From positions 1 to 64,000 of the forward strand of contig NZ_JAMJWE010000011.1 of NCBI RefSeq assembly GCF_023554105.1: DNA of 64,000 nucleotides, read 5' to 3'. Numbering within the stretch: the stretch's first letter is position 1; every line of letters starts with the position of its first letter. The stretch comes from Brucella sp. 21LCYQ03 (GTDB lineage Bacteria > Pseudomonadota > Alphaproteobacteria > Rhizobiales > Rhizobiaceae). This document shows positions 36,398-46,207 of this stretch, one piece after another. Position numbers and translations under genes: made by a program. Below the pieces are notes generated by a model. That model did not search any database and was not told the origin of the DNA. It was given only the letters and a program-made list of their open reading frames with translations.

Positions 36398-37927
36398 ATG
36401 ATAAAGAAAGCACTAAAAGCCGCTCTTCTGGCTTCCGCTCTGTCGGCGGCTGTTATTGCGTCGGCTCCGGCTTTCGCCGCTGGCAAGCTCACCGTTTCGT
36501 CGCCACAGGATCCGGGCAGCTGGGATCCGATTGATACGTTCCTCGTCAACTGGGCATCTGTCGGCACCAATATTTTCGACGGTCTGGTTTATCGCGGTCC
36601 TGATCTGAAAATCGTTCCCGGCCTTGCAACGTCTTGGGAAGAACTGGATGAGGGCAAGCGCATTCGCTTCACCCTGCGCGAAGGCGTGAAGTTTCATGAT
36701 GGCGAGCCATTCAACGCAGAAGCTGTGAAGTTCACCTTTGATCGTCTGCTCGGTGATGAAGGCGCGAAGGGTCCGCAGCGTTCGAACTATACTGCAATCG
36801 ATAAGGTTGAAATCATCGACGAAAAGACTGTTGATTTTCATCTGAAAGCGGCTGATCCGGTTCTGATCACCAAGCTTGCCGCTTATGGCGCGATGATCGT
36901 TCCACCGAAATACATCACCGAAAAGGGCGATGATTATTTCAACACGCATCCGGTTGGCACAGGCCCGTTCAAGTTTGTATCCTATGAGCCAAAGGTCAAC
37001 ATCAAGCTTGAGGCTTTTGCTGATCATTGGGGTGGTGCGCCAAAGCTCTCAGAGCTTGAATATCGCTTCATTACCGAGCCTTCGACAGCTGTTGCCGAAC
37101 TTCAGGCTGGCCGTGTTGATCTCGTCATTCCGCCGACCATTCCAATTGGCATGATCCCGACGATTGAAGCTGATCCGAAACTTGAACTCGTTACGACTGC
37201 TGGTCCGACTGTCTATGCGCTTCGCTTCAACACGCGCGACGGCATTACCAAGGATGAGCGTGTGCGTAAGGCGTTGATCATGGCGGTTGATCGTGATGCA
37301 ATCATTCAGTCGATCCTTGCTGGTCAGGCCGAGCAGATCGCAAGCTTCCAGGGTTCGCTTTCTTTTGGCTTTGATCCTGAAATGAAGCCGTTGCCTTACG
37401 ATCCTGAACAGGCGAAGAAGCTGCTTGAAGAAGCTGGTGTTCAGCCGGGTGCAGAAGTGCAGATCGATGTTCGCGGCAATGAAGCGACCTTCAACGAAGT
37501 CGCACAGGCTGTAGCTTCCTTCCTGCAGATGGTTGGCATCAATGCGACCATCAAGCCTTATGACACCAATGTTCTGCTCAACGATATCATTCCGCAGGGT
37601 AAGACAGGCGCGATGTTCCAGCAGTCATGGGGTGGATGGACACTCGATTACGATAACACGGCTTACTCGATGTATCATTCGGGCGAAAAGTGGAACCCGT
37701 ACGACAAGGACGAAAAGCTCGACAAGATGCTCGAAGCGCAGCGTTCGGTTCTTGATCGTGGCGAGCGCGAAAAGCTGCTTCAGGAAATCGCGCATTATGC
37801 AGCCGACCGTGCTCTGGAAATGCCGCTCTATAACCTCAAGGCAATCTTTGGCGTAAACAAGCGCGTGAAGAACTTTGTTCCGGTTCCGGATAGCCGTCTG
37901 CGTCTCACCGACGTGACTGTTGATTGA
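36398..37927 (+). CDS. Peptide/glutathione-type ABC substrate-binding protein (GsiB-like)
   Basis: 509 residues, SBP family 5, with a signal peptide (cleavage after APAFA). It has the family segment VKFHDGEPFNAEAVKFTFDRLL. ATG 36398 follows AAGGGG. Substrate may be a peptide, glutathione or another amide; the M14-type peptidase at the end of the operon favours a peptide-like ligand (inference). Confidence 0.92.
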   Translation: MIKKALKAALLASALSAAVIASAPAFAAGKLTVSSPQDPGSWDPIDTFLVNWASVGTNIFDGLVYRGPDLKIVPGLATSWEELDEGKRIRFTLREGVKFHDGEPFNAEAVKFTFDRLLGDEGAKGPQRSNYTAIDKVEIIDEKTVDFHLKAADPVLITKLAAYGAMIVPPKYITEKGDDYFNTHPVGTGPFKFVSYEPKVNIKLEAFADHWGGAPKLSELEYRFITEPSTAVAELQAGRVDLVIPPTIPIGMIPTIEADPKLELVTTAGPTVYALRFNTRDGITKDERVRKALIMAVDRDAIIQSILAGQAEQIASFQGSLSFGFDPEMKPLPYDPEQAKKLLEEAGVQPGAEVQIDVRGNEATFNEVAQAVASFLQMVGINATIKPYDTNVLLNDIIPQGKTGAMFQQSWGGWTLDYDNTAYSMYHSGEKWNPYDKDEKLDKMLEAQRSVLDRGEREKLLQEIAHYAADRALEMPLYNLKAIFGVNKRVKNFVPVPDSRLRLTDVTVD

Positions 37928-37939
37928 TAAGACTAATGT

Positions 37940-37962
37940 GGCGAGCCGTTCATCGGCTTGCC
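37940..37962 (+). other. Intercistronic stem-loop after the binding-protein gene
   Basis: GGCGAGCCG pairs with CGGCTTGCC (one G-T wobble) around a TTCAT loop, 12 bases after the stop and just before the permease ribosome site. No T-run. Confidence 0.65.
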
Positions 37963-37984
37963 GCCGCATTTCGGAGGCGCTCTG

Positions 37985-38908
37985 GTGGCCGGATTTCTGA
38001 TAAAACGAATTTTGCAGGCGTTGTTTGTGCTGATAGCTATGACAATGCTTGTATCCTATGCAATCCGGCTTACAGGCGATCCGGCGCTGATGCTGACGCA
38101 AGGTGCGGGCAGTATAACGGAGGCTGATCTTGAACGCATTCGCGAAGGGCTTGGCCTCAATCAACCATTCCTTGTGCAATATTGGCAGTTCTTCAAAGGG
38201 CTGTTCACGCTTGATTTAGGGCGCAGCTTTCTGGGTGGAACGCCCGTTTCTGTTCTGGTCGGAAGTGCCTTGCCAGCAACGCTGATGCTGGCTTTTGCAT
38301 CACTGTTTGTGTCTATTGTGATTTCGGTGCCGCTTGGCATTAAAGCAGCCGTATCTCGTGGCAAATGGGCTGATCAGCTCATTCGCATTTGCTCGCTGGT
38401 CGGTCTGTCTTTCCCGAACTTCTGGCTGGCAACGATGTTGGTTCTGTTGTTCGGTATTTCTCTGCAATGGCTGCCGCCAAGCGGAATGAGCGGCTTTGCA
38501 AGTTTCATCATGCCAGCCATGACGATGGGTATTATTCTGACGGCAACCAATGTTCGTCTCGTACGCACGTCGATGCTCGAAACCTTGCAGTCACAATATA
38601 TCATGGTTGCTCGCGCCAAGGGCTTGAGCGAAAATAAGGTGCTTTACAAGCACGCGTTGCGTAATTGCGCCATTCCGCTGATTACCTATATCGGTCTTCA
38701 GTTCGGCGGACTGCTTGGCGGTATCGTGGTGGTTGAACGTGTTTTCAACTGGCCGGGCATGGGAACGCTGGCGTTTGATGCCGTTGCCGGGCGCGATTAC
38801 CTCGTTCTTCAGGCGACAATCGCAATTCTGTCGATGCTGATTATCGGCGTCAATCTTTTGGTGGACATCGCCTATGGCCTTGTCGATCCGCGCATCCGGA
38901 CGGAGTAG
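37985..38908 (+). CDS. Peptide/glutathione-type ABC permease (GsiC/DppB-like)
   Basis: 307 residues from a GTG at 37985, which has an ideal GGAGG seven bases upstream; the TTG at 37958 is less likely. DppB-family start AGFLIKRILQALFVLIAMTML, the LTGDPALMLTQGAG segment and EAA loop near YIMVARAKGLSENKVLYKHALRN. Six membrane helices. Confidence 0.92.
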   Translation: MAGFLIKRILQALFVLIAMTMLVSYAIRLTGDPALMLTQGAGSITEADLERIREGLGLNQPFLVQYWQFFKGLFTLDLGRSFLGGTPVSVLVGSALPATLMLAFASLFVSIVISVPLGIKAAVSRGKWADQLIRICSLVGLSFPNFWLATMLVLLFGISLQWLPPSGMSGFASFIMPAMTMGIILTATNVRLVRTSMLETLQSQYIMVARAKGLSENKVLYKHALRNCAIPLITYIGLQFGGLLGGIVVVERVFNWPGMGTLAFDAVAGRDYLVLQATIAILSMLIIGVNLLVDIAYGLVDPRIRTE

Positions 38909-38912
38909 AGCA

Positions 38913-39767
38913 ATGGCTTCCAAAACATCAACTCTTCCGCTTTCGCGCTTTGCTAGCATGGAATTCGTTGTCGGCTTCGTGCTGACTGGTACAATTTGCC
39001 TGGCGGTTATTTTCTCTGGTTATCTGTTTCCGGCAGGCGCAAATAAAATCGATCTTATGGCGCGCCTAACCCCGCCATTTGTCAATCCGGCACATATTTT
39101 TGGCACCGACCCACTGGGGCGCGACGTGCTTGCACGTGTCATCATAGGCGGCAAGATTTCGCTGTTTGTTGGTTTCATCTCGGTCTTGGGCTCGGTCATT
39201 ATCGGCACAATTATGGGATTGGTTGCGGGCTATTATCGTGGCTTCTGGGACATGGCGCTGATGCGTTTTGTTGATGTGCAGCTTGCTATGCCGTTTATTC
39301 TGCTGGCGATAACCTTCATGGCCATCCTCGGCGGCGGCTTGGTCAACACAATCATTCTGCTTATTGTTTCTCAATGCGTACAATATGCACGTCTGGTGCG
39401 CGGCTCGGTGCTGTCGTTGCGTGAGCGCGAGTTCATCCTGTCTGCGCGCGCCATTGGCGTGAAAGACTGGCGCATCATTTTCCAACATTTGCTACCAAAT
39501 CTGCTTGGGCCGGTTATTGTTCTGATGACGCTGAATGTGGCCAACAATATTCTGCTGGAATCCAGCCTGACCTTCCTTGGTTTTGGTATTGATTCAACCA
39601 TTCCAAGCTGGGGTGGAATGCTCGCCGATGGCCGCACTTACCTGCAGACGGCATGGTGGGTGAGCCTATTCCCAGGTCTTGCAATTCTTTTCACCGTGCT
39701 TGGCCTCAACCTTCTGGGTGACTGGCTGCGTGATAGTCTCGATCCAACCGGCAGGACTTCGCGATGA
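38913..39767 (+). CDS. Peptide/glutathione-type ABC permease (GsiD/DppC-like)
   Basis: 284 residues. FGTDPLGRDVLARVIIGGKISL near 70-90 and the EAA loop FILSARAIGVKDWRIIFQHLLPN are DppC hallmarks. ATG 38913 begins four bases after the DppB stop and has GGAG upstream; the longer frame from 38874 overlaps the previous gene. Overlaps the peptidase gene by four bases. Confidence 0.92.
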   Translation: MASKTSTLPLSRFASMEFVVGFVLTGTICLAVIFSGYLFPAGANKIDLMARLTPPFVNPAHIFGTDPLGRDVLARVIIGGKISLFVGFISVLGSVIIGTIMGLVAGYYRGFWDMALMRFVDVQLAMPFILLAITFMAILGGGLVNTIILLIVSQCVQYARLVRGSVLSLREREFILSARAIGVKDWRIIFQHLLPNLLGPVIVLMTLNVANNILLESSLTFLGFGIDSTIPSWGGMLADGRTYLQTAWWVSLFPGLAILFTVLGLNLLGDWLRDSLDPTGRTSR

Positions 39768-41506
39768 GTGTGCTTTTTGAAAAGACGTATCCGCGTTCAA
39801 TCAATGCCCTGATCGAACGATTTGCAAAGCTTGAAATGCGCGGCGCTAAAGTGGAAGCCTGGCTGTTCGATGATCAGCCAAGCCGCTTTGCTGCTGAAAC
39901 AAAGCTGCGTGAGGCAGGCATCGATGCACGTCTGCGTTCAGCGTATAAGCCGCTTCTGCATTTCTTCCTTGAAGAGGTGGATGGTACTGCGCTCAAAGCT
40001 GCAACAATTCGCTATCCGCGTCATGATAATTGCGTCGAAAACCGATTTCTGCTTGAAACCTATCCGCTTTCCGCACTTTTGCCTGATGCAAAAATCAGTT
40101 TTAGCGCATCGGGTAAAAATGATTTCTACTATGAAGTCGACCTCACATTTGCCGATGGGTGCACTGAAAATCATCGTGTTTTCGCACCCAATCGCGTGCA
40201 TGAAGATTTTATCGGTGAAACGCTTGTTTCACCAACTGGTTGGTTGATTGTCGAACATGAAGGCAGCGTCGAAAACGCACGTTTTGAGACAGCCTATGAA
40301 AAGCTGTTTCATGACACGATTTCGACCATTGCATCTCATGATTGGGGCAGGGGCGAACCCTATTTTGAAGAGCTGAATATTTCGGTCAGTCTGCCGATAA
40401 CAGATCGTCGTCTTGCCTATGATGAAGAAGCCCTGAGCCTCACTGAAGCTCTGCACGAAGATATCTATTTTTCACTGCTCGAAGTGTTTCAGAAAAAGTC
40501 TGGCCGCCCCGTCGGTGATCGCGGCTTACAGCCGGGACAGATTGTGCCGGAGGTTCGTTTCCGTGATGCCGACCCATATGTGAAAGTAGAGACGCGTCCG
40601 CTTGCAACGGCGGATGCACTGACTGCTGAGCAGGTATTGGAAAATGCGCAGGCCCCGCTTTCCGCCGATCAGATCAGGCGCGAAATTGCAAAGCTGGGTG
40701 GTTCGTCTTTTGAAGCAAAAACCCGCGCAGGCCGCACGGTGCGAGCGACCTATGTTTCAGGCACTGACACGCCCATGATGATCAGTGCCGGCCAGCATGC
40801 CAATGAAACGACGGGTATCGTCGGTGCATTGCGTGCAGCCACGCGGCTTGCCGCGCGCGATGGCGGACATTTTACAATTTCCCCGCAGGAAAACCCGGAT
40901 GGATATGAAATCCATAAGCGTCTGTGTGTCTTACAGCCACATCATATGCATCACGCGTCGCGCTACACGGCTCTGGGCGATGATCTGGAATATCGCACAG
41001 GAGAAGGGCTTTTTGAAAAGGCCATCCGCGTAGAGGCTGAGGCTCTTACAAGTGCGAAGCTTCACGTCAATCTGCACGGCTATCCGTCGCATGAATGGAC
41101 ACGGCCACTATCGGGCTATGTCCCGCGTTCTTTTGCAATGTGGACGCTACCGAAGGGCTTTTTCCTGATTATACGTCACCACGCGTCATGGGAGAAAGAA
41201 GCTGAACAGCTGATGGATCATGTCACCAAGCATCTTGGTGCCATCGATGGTCTGCTTGAATACAACGATGCACAGATCAAGCTTTTCGAGCAGCATGCCG
41301 GCGAAACAGGTTTCCGCATCATTAATGGATTCCCATGTCTGGTTGGTGTGGATGATCGGCATACGGTTCCGCTGACGCTGATTACCGAATACCCGGATGA
41401 AACAATCTACGGCGATGCCTTTGTGAAAGGTCATACGGCACAGATGGAAACCGTTCTCTCTGCTTATGATGCATTGCAGCTCTTTCTGAGTGACCCAGTT
41501 GCATAA
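39764..41506 (+). CDS. M14-type zinc carboxypeptidase-like protein with long N-terminal region
   Basis: 580 residues. The C-terminal part (about 300-560) resembles M14 metallocarboxypeptidases: zinc motif H345-A-N-E348 in SAGQHANETTG, the substrate-binding-like ENPDGYE segment, and a third ligand His434 or His438 in HVNLHGYPSHEW. Residues 1-300 do not match a family I recognise. No signal peptide, so it is cytoplasmic. Last gene of the importer operon (ATGA overlap with the permease), so it probably trims the imported peptide-like compound. The assignment of the catalytic Glu is open. Confidence 0.8.
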   Translation: MSVLFEKTYPRSINALIERFAKLEMRGAKVEAWLFDDQPSRFAAETKLREAGIDARLRSAYKPLLHFFLEEVDGTALKAATIRYPRHDNCVENRFLLETYPLSALLPDAKISFSASGKNDFYYEVDLTFADGCTENHRVFAPNRVHEDFIGETLVSPTGWLIVEHEGSVENARFETAYEKLFHDTISTIASHDWGRGEPYFEELNISVSLPITDRRLAYDEEALSLTEALHEDIYFSLLEVFQKKSGRPVGDRGLQPGQIVPEVRFRDADPYVKVETRPLATADALTAEQVLENAQAPLSADQIRREIAKLGGSSFEAKTRAGRTVRATYVSGTDTPMMISAGQHANETTGIVGALRAATRLAARDGGHFTISPQENPDGYEIHKRLCVLQPHHMHHASRYTALGDDLEYRTGEGLFEKAIRVEAEALTSAKLHVNLHGYPSHEWTRPLSGYVPRSFAMWTLPKGFFLIIRHHASWEKEAEQLMDHVTKHLGAIDGLLEYNDAQIKLFEQHAGETGFRIINGFPCLVGVDDRHTVPLTLITEYPDETIYGDAFVKGHTAQMETVLSAYDALQLFLSDPVA

Positions 41507-42265
41507 TTAAAGATAATATATGCCAATACGATTGCCGCCGATCATTTCGACGGCAATCTCCATCTCGTAAATATCGCGCAGAATGTCCGGCTGAATGAGC
41601 TGTTCCGGCGATCCCTGATGCACGACTTTGCCTTTGCGCATGGCAACGATGTGGTCGGAATAGCAGGATGCGAAATTGATGTCGTGCAGGACCAGAACGA
41701 CCGTCTTGCCGAGTTCATTCGCCGCGCGCCGCAATAGCTTCATCATTGAGGCCGAATGCTTCATATCGAGATTGTTGAGCGGCTCATCAAGCAGAACGTA
41801 ATCCGTATTCTGGCAAAGAACCATTGCTACGAATGCGCGCTGGCGCTGCCCGCCGGAAAGCTCATCGAGAAAGCGCGTACCCAGTTCCTCAAGTCCAAGA
41901 TAGCCAATTGCCTGATCGACATGGTTGAGATCTTCGCGTGTTGGGCGTCCTTTGGAATGCGGGTAGCGTCCGAATGTAACCAGATCGCGCACGGTGAGGC
42001 GTGAATTGATCGCATTGTCTTGGCGCAGGATCGACAGGCGCTTTGCCAGAACATCGCCGGAGGTTGTTGAAACATCCAGCCCGTCGACGGTCACACGGCC
42101 TTTATCCATAGGCAACAAACGGCTGACCATTGAAAGCAGTGTCGACTTTCCTGCACCATTTGGCCCGATGATTGATGTAATGCCGCGTGCGGGCAATTGT
42201 AGCGTCACGTCATCAACGACAACTGCATTGGCGTAAGATTTGCTGACTTCGGTTATTTCGATCAA
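41507..42265 (-). CDS. Siderophore ABC transporter ATPase (FepC/YclP type)
   Basis: 252 residues. Walker A GPNGAGKST, signature ELSGGQRQRAFVAM, Walker B VLLDEPLNNLDMKHS. This belongs to the iron-chelate group close to FatE/YclP. It overlaps the upstream permease by four bases. Last gene of the siderophore uptake locus 48457 to 41507. Confidence 0.93.
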   Translation of the reverse strand: MIEITEVSKSYANAVVVDDVTLQLPARGITSIIGPNGAGKSTLLSMVSRLLPMDKGRVTVDGLDVSTTSGDVLAKRLSILRQDNAINSRLTVRDLVTFGRYPHSKGRPTREDLNHVDQAIGYLGLEELGTRFLDELSGGQRQRAFVAMVLCQNTDYVLLDEPLNNLDMKHSASMMKLLRRAANELGKTVVLVLHDINFASCYSDHIVAMRKGKVVHQGSPEQLIQPDILRDIYEMEIAVEMIGGNRIGIYYL

Positions 42266-43215
42266 CGTGCGTTCCCCCTCACAAGAAGGATAATAAAGAC
42301 GAGCCCGCCCAGAAACTCGATGATGACACTGAGCGCGGTGTTGAATGAGAAAATGCGCTCAAGAATGGTTTGTCCGCCGACAATGCAGAGAATAGCTAGT
42401 AACACAGCGATGGGTAAAACCGTGCGGTGTTTAGATGTTCCCGCTATCATGTAAGCCAGATTGGCGACAAGCAGGCCAAAGAAGGTGATGGGGCCGACAA
42501 GGGCGGTCGACACTGAAACAAGGATTGTTACGATCAGCAGAATGCGATGCACAACACGGCTATGATCGACGCCGAGATTGATCGCCGGATCACGTCCAAG
42601 CGACAAGACATCAAAGACATTGATAAAACGCAGGCCGTAGAGCGTCACAACTGCCACTATAATCGCTGCCAGCAACAGAATATCTGCGTTGACGCTATTG
42701 AAACTAGCAAAGAAACGATCCTGGAGCACCGCAAATTCATTTGGATCGATCATACGCTGCATAAGGTTTGATGCACTTCGAAAAAAGACACCGAACACAA
42801 TGCCGACCAACATAACCAGATGCAGGCTGCGTGCCGCTCCTGAAAATAGCCATGCATAAAGCGTACTGGCAAAAATCACCATAATTGCAGTTTCGGCAAA
42901 GAAGCGGCCATTGGGACCGATGCCGTTTACATGGATGGCGCCAAAGGCGAAAACCGCGAATGTCTGGATCAGAATGTAAAGCGCATCAAAGCCCATGATC
43001 GAGGGCGTGAGAATGCGGTTGTTGGTGACTGTTTGAAAGAGAACAGTAGAGACAGCAATCGAATAGGCAACGAGTATCATTGCGGCGAGCTTGGTGCCGC
43101 GGAAAGCAAGAATGAAAGACCAGCTGCCTTTTGCGCCAAGCGTCATGAAGGCAAGACAGGAAACGAGCGTAAGGATTGCAAGAAATGTGATGATGATGCC
43201 GGGACGTTTAAGCAA
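42262..43215 (-). CDS. Siderophore ABC transporter permease 2 (FecCD family, YclO-like)
   Basis: 317 residues, about nine membrane helices, FecCD/BtuC fold. The frame runs to 43263, but that overlaps the upstream permease end by 56 bases. A TTG at 43215 with GGGGAT upstream gives a short overlap and a normal N-terminus (LKRPGIIITFLAI), so I chose it. Pairs with permease 1 as a heterodimer. Confidence 0.88.
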   Translation of the reverse strand: MLKRPGIIITFLAILTLVSCLAFMTLGAKGSWSFILAFRGTKLAAMILVAYSIAVSTVLFQTVTNNRILTPSIMGFDALYILIQTFAVFAFGAIHVNGIGPNGRFFAETAIMVIFASTLYAWLFSGAARSLHLVMLVGIVFGVFFRSASNLMQRMIDPNEFAVLQDRFFASFNSVNADILLLAAIIVAVVTLYGLRFINVFDVLSLGRDPAINLGVDHSRVVHRILLIVTILVSVSTALVGPITFFGLLVANLAYMIAGTSKHRTVLPIAVLLAILCIVGGQTILERIFSFNTALSVIIEFLGGLVFIILLVRGNAR

Positions 43216-44170
43216 GCCGTGATCCCCGACGCAAAAGCAGATAAAGGAACAACGCGCTGCCAACGACGCCCATCATCGTTCCGATAGGAATTTCATAGGG
43301 AAAGCGGATCAGTCGCCCGACAATATCGCAAGCGAGAACCAGCCCAGCGCCGAGTACCGCGACCCATGGAACAGCGCGGCGCATATTATCACCGATGAAC
43401 ATGCTCACCACATTGGGTACAATCAACCCCAGAAACGGAATCATACCAACCGTTACCACGACACTGGCGCTGACCATCGATACGATAACCAATCCAAGTG
43501 TCACGACACGGCGATAGTTGAGGCCGAGATTGGTGGTGAAATCTTCGCCCATGCCAGCAACTGTGAAACGATCAGCTGCAATATAGGCGATGACGGTGAG
43601 GGCGAATGAAAGATATAGCAATTCATAACGTCCGCGCAGCACGCCTGAGAAATCGCCTGTTGTCCATGAATTGAGTGCTTGCAGCAGATCATAACGATAG
43701 GCGATGAAGGTTGTGACTGCACTTATTACGCCACCCAGCATTATGCCGACGAGTGGTACAACTAGAACAGAACGCAATGGAATACTGCGCAAAATACGCA
43801 AGAAAAGGGCTGTACCTGCAAGAGCGGTTACGGATGCCACCAGCATTTTTCCAAAGACCGGAGTGTTGGGTGCAAACACGATAACCAGCAGGATACCGAG
43901 GCTTGCTGATTCAACCGTTCCGGCAGTTGATGGCTCGACAAAACGATTGCGGGTGAGCATCTGCATGATCATGCCAGCAACGGCCATCGACATGCCTGCA
44001 AGGATGATGGCGAGCGTGCGCGGTATGCGGCTGATCAGTAGGACTTCCGTCGCGCGATCTGTGCTGTTTGCGCCAAACAGCGTGCTAAGCGATACATCGC
44101 TGACGCCAATAAACAGGCTTATAAAAGCCAGTATAACGACAACAATTACAGCTGCGGCGAGTGCCTTCAC
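43208..44170 (-). CDS. Siderophore ABC transporter permease 1 (FecCD family, YclN-like)
   Basis: 320 residues from a GTG. Family features: RIPRTLAIILAGMSMAVAGMIMQ near 48-70, GTVESASLGILL, and the GLIVPNVVSMFIGDN segment. About nine membrane helices. The preceding binding-protein gene is separated by a GC-rich stem-loop. Confidence 0.93.
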   Translation of the reverse strand: MKALAAAVIVVVILAFISLFIGVSDVSLSTLFGANSTDRATEVLLISRIPRTLAIILAGMSMAVAGMIMQMLTRNRFVEPSTAGTVESASLGILLVIVFAPNTPVFGKMLVASVTALAGTALFLRILRSIPLRSVLVVPLVGIMLGGVISAVTTFIAYRYDLLQALNSWTTGDFSGVLRGRYELLYLSFALTVIAYIAADRFTVAGMGEDFTTNLGLNYRRVVTLGLVIVSMVSASVVVTVGMIPFLGLIVPNVVSMFIGDNMRRAVPWVAVLGAGLVLACDIVGRLIRFPYEIPIGTMMGVVGSALFLYLLLRRGSRLA

Positions 44171-44200
44171 GCTAAATTCCCGTTCTCTTGCCTTGTCATA

Positions 44201-44231
44201 AGTTCGGGCCGCAGATTATGCGGCCCGAACT
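44201..44231 (-). other. Stem-loop between siderophore-binding-protein and permease genes
   Basis: Perfect 13-bp stem AGTTCGGGCCGCA / TGCGGCCCGAACT with a five-base loop. There is no T-run on the minus strand, so 3'-end protection of the binding-protein message is more likely than termination. Confidence 0.75.
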
Positions 44232-44248
44232 GACTGGGTCAGAAGATA

Positions 44249-45178
44249 TTACTTAGCCTTGCTAAAGGCTTCTGAAAGCTGCTGGATCGTGTTGTGGAGA
44301 GCACCAAAGCCGTCGCCTACGAGATACCAGTTCTGGCCGTTCAGATAGACGACCTGATTGTTCTTCCATGCATTGGTTTGACGTACGAGTTCGTTGTCGA
44401 GTAACTGCTTGGCAGAGGTTCCTTCACGGCCAATCGCTGCGTCGCGATCAAGTACGAAGAGCCAATCGGGGTTGGTTTCAAGAATAAATTCCGAGCTGAT
44501 TGGCTGACCATGATTGCCGACAGAAAGATCAGGCGCTGCCGGTTCAATACCGAAGCTGTCATGCAACACACCGAAACGCGAACCCGGACCATAAGCGCTG
44601 ATCTTGCCGCCAGAGGTCAGGATCATCAGGCCCTTGCCTTTGCCCTTTGTCTTTTCGTTGAGCGCAGCGAGTTCGCTGTTTAGCTTTTCAACTTCGGCCT
44701 TCGCTTCAGCTTCCTTGCCAAAAATCTGTCCGAGCTTTTCGATATTGGCTTCGCTGCCGGAAATGAATTCCTTGGCTGGAACAGTCAGATCGATAGTCGG
44801 TGCGATTTTTGCGAGTTCGCCATATTTCGCTGCCGATCGGCCACCTACAATAATGAGATCCGGTTCTGCTGCATTGACCGCTTCATAGTCCGGCTCAAAC
44901 AATGTTCCGACCTTTTCGTAATCGGCACTGTCATATTTCTTGAGATATTCAGGATAAGCAATGCTGCCGGGGACGCCGATAACTTTTACGCCAAGACGAT
45001 CGAGATTGTCGAGCGTAGCAAAATCAAACACCACGACTTTCTCTGGATTTGCCTTAACCGTTGTCTCACCTTGGGCGTGTTTTACGGCGATATCAGCCGC
45101 ATGTGCGCCAGAAGCAAGCGCCGTCGCAACAAGTGCTGCGCCGAGCAGACGGGAAAAATATTGGCCGAATTTCAGCAT
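44249..45178 (-). CDS. Siderophore periplasmic binding protein (CeuE/YclQ/FatB group)
   Basis: 309 residues with a signal peptide (cleavage after SGAHA). Mature region VKHAQGETTVKANPEKVVVFDFATLDNL, then SGGKISAYGPGSRFG and NPDWLFVLDRDAAIG, all typical of the CeuE/YclQ/VctP catecholate-binding group. ATG 45178 follows AAGGATT; a TTG 21 bases earlier is less likely. Hands ferric siderophore to the two permeases. Confidence 0.92.
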   Translation of the reverse strand: MLKFGQYFSRLLGAALVATALASGAHAADIAVKHAQGETTVKANPEKVVVFDFATLDNLDRLGVKVIGVPGSIAYPEYLKKYDSADYEKVGTLFEPDYEAVNAAEPDLIIVGGRSAAKYGELAKIAPTIDLTVPAKEFISGSEANIEKLGQIFGKEAEAKAEVEKLNSELAALNEKTKGKGKGLMILTSGGKISAYGPGSRFGVLHDSFGIEPAAPDLSVGNHGQPISSEFILETNPDWLFVLDRDAAIGREGTSAKQLLDNELVRQTNAWKNNQVVYLNGQNWYLVGDGFGALHNTIQQLSEAFSKAK

Positions 45179-45251
45179 GGCGTTCAATCCTTTCGTCAAT
45201 CCTGTGTTTTATAGTCCAGTTTTCCGAGAGCGAAAGCTGGAAGATCATAAT

Positions 45252-46148
45252 TCAGTGTTTTTCGGCGCTTGGTTTTTCATCAAGCAGGATAAATCTCAAA
45301 CTGTCTTCAACAGTCAGCGGTATCATCGATCCGTGGCTTTCATTGTCGAAGCGGCGATAGGCGACTTCAAACTCCGGTAGTTGTTTGAGTTCAGTTTGAA
45401 TATCGGCGCCCGATGGGCCGCCACGTAGTTTTTTGAGCCGCTCAACATCTTCTTTGGTCTGCCCCGGACGCTCTCCGCGCTTTCCCGAGTTTTCAATCAA
45501 CAGGCGGATGGGGCTCGGATTGGCTTTAAATGCTTCTATGAACTTGTCTTTATCGGTGAGAATGGAACGCCCATTCCACCAGATTGAAGGATCGGCAGAC
45601 GCATAGGTCTGAAATGAGTCACTGTGGTTGAACAGCGCATAAAGCGTGAAGAGGCCACCAAGTGAATGGCCAAACAGCGCCTGTTTGTCTTTGTCGATGG
45701 TAAAACGCTTTTCGATTTCGGCTTTCACCTGATGATTGATGAATTCGAAGAAAGCATCACGTCCGCCGGTCTTTGGAATATTTGTTTGAACAGGAATGAG
45801 TTCATCAGGCGTTGGCGGCGTAAGATCGAAATAGCGCAGGCGGACGATTTCGTCTTTGTCCTCAGTCGGGTAACCAATGCCGACATAAACCGCATTAAGC
45901 TTAGGATCTTTCTCCATAAGCTTTGCAGCAATCGGCAGCATGCGATTACCGTCAGTCATATAGACGACAGGAAAACCACTCGCAGGGGCTTTTTCTGCGG
46001 GAGTTGCCACGAAAATCCGATAGTCGATGCCATTCGCTTGCAGGTCAAATGAACTGACTTGTGGAGCCTGAGCATGCGCGGATGCGCTCACGAGGATGCT
46101 TCCGACCATGAGGCAGACCTTTAGAATGATATTCTTCATTTTGCTCAT
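45252..46148 (-). CDS. Alpha/beta-hydrolase siderophore esterase (IroE/BesA-like), exported
   Basis: 298 residues. Signal peptide (cleavage after SASAHA), then an esterase-D/Fes-like domain. The nucleophile elbow is FGHSLGGLF, and a C-terminal His in NESHGSMIPLTVEDSL is the likely base. IroE-type enzymes cut tri-lactone catecholate siderophores in the periplasm, which fits its place between the TonB receptor and the binding protein. ATG 46148 or 46139 are both possible; the frame to 46235 is not likely. Preceded by a terminator, so it may need read-through or its own promoter. Confidence 0.87.
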   Translation of the reverse strand: MSKMKNIILKVCLMVGSILVSASAHAQAPQVSSFDLQANGIDYRIFVATPAEKAPASGFPVVYMTDGNRMLPIAAKLMEKDPKLNAVYVGIGYPTEDKDEIVRLRYFDLTPPTPDELIPVQTNIPKTGGRDAFFEFINHQVKAEIEKRFTIDKDKQALFGHSLGGLFTLYALFNHSDSFQTYASADPSIWWNGRSILTDKDKFIEAFKANPSPIRLLIENSGKRGERPGQTKEDVERLKKLRGGPSGADIQTELKQLPEFEVAYRRFDNESHGSMIPLTVEDSLRFILLDEKPSAEKH

Positions 46149-46165
46149 CTGAGCATCCAATTCAT

Positions 46166-46200
46166 AAAAATGACGCCAGTCAAAATCGGCTGGCGTCATT
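46166..46200 (-). terminator. Terminator between TonB receptor and esterase genes
   Basis: AATGACGCCAG pairs with CTGGCGTCATT (11 bp) and on the minus strand is followed by TTTTTAT. It lies eight bases after the receptor stop and should cut most transcription into the esterase gene. Confidence 0.85.
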
Positions 46201-46207
46201 GAGTGTC

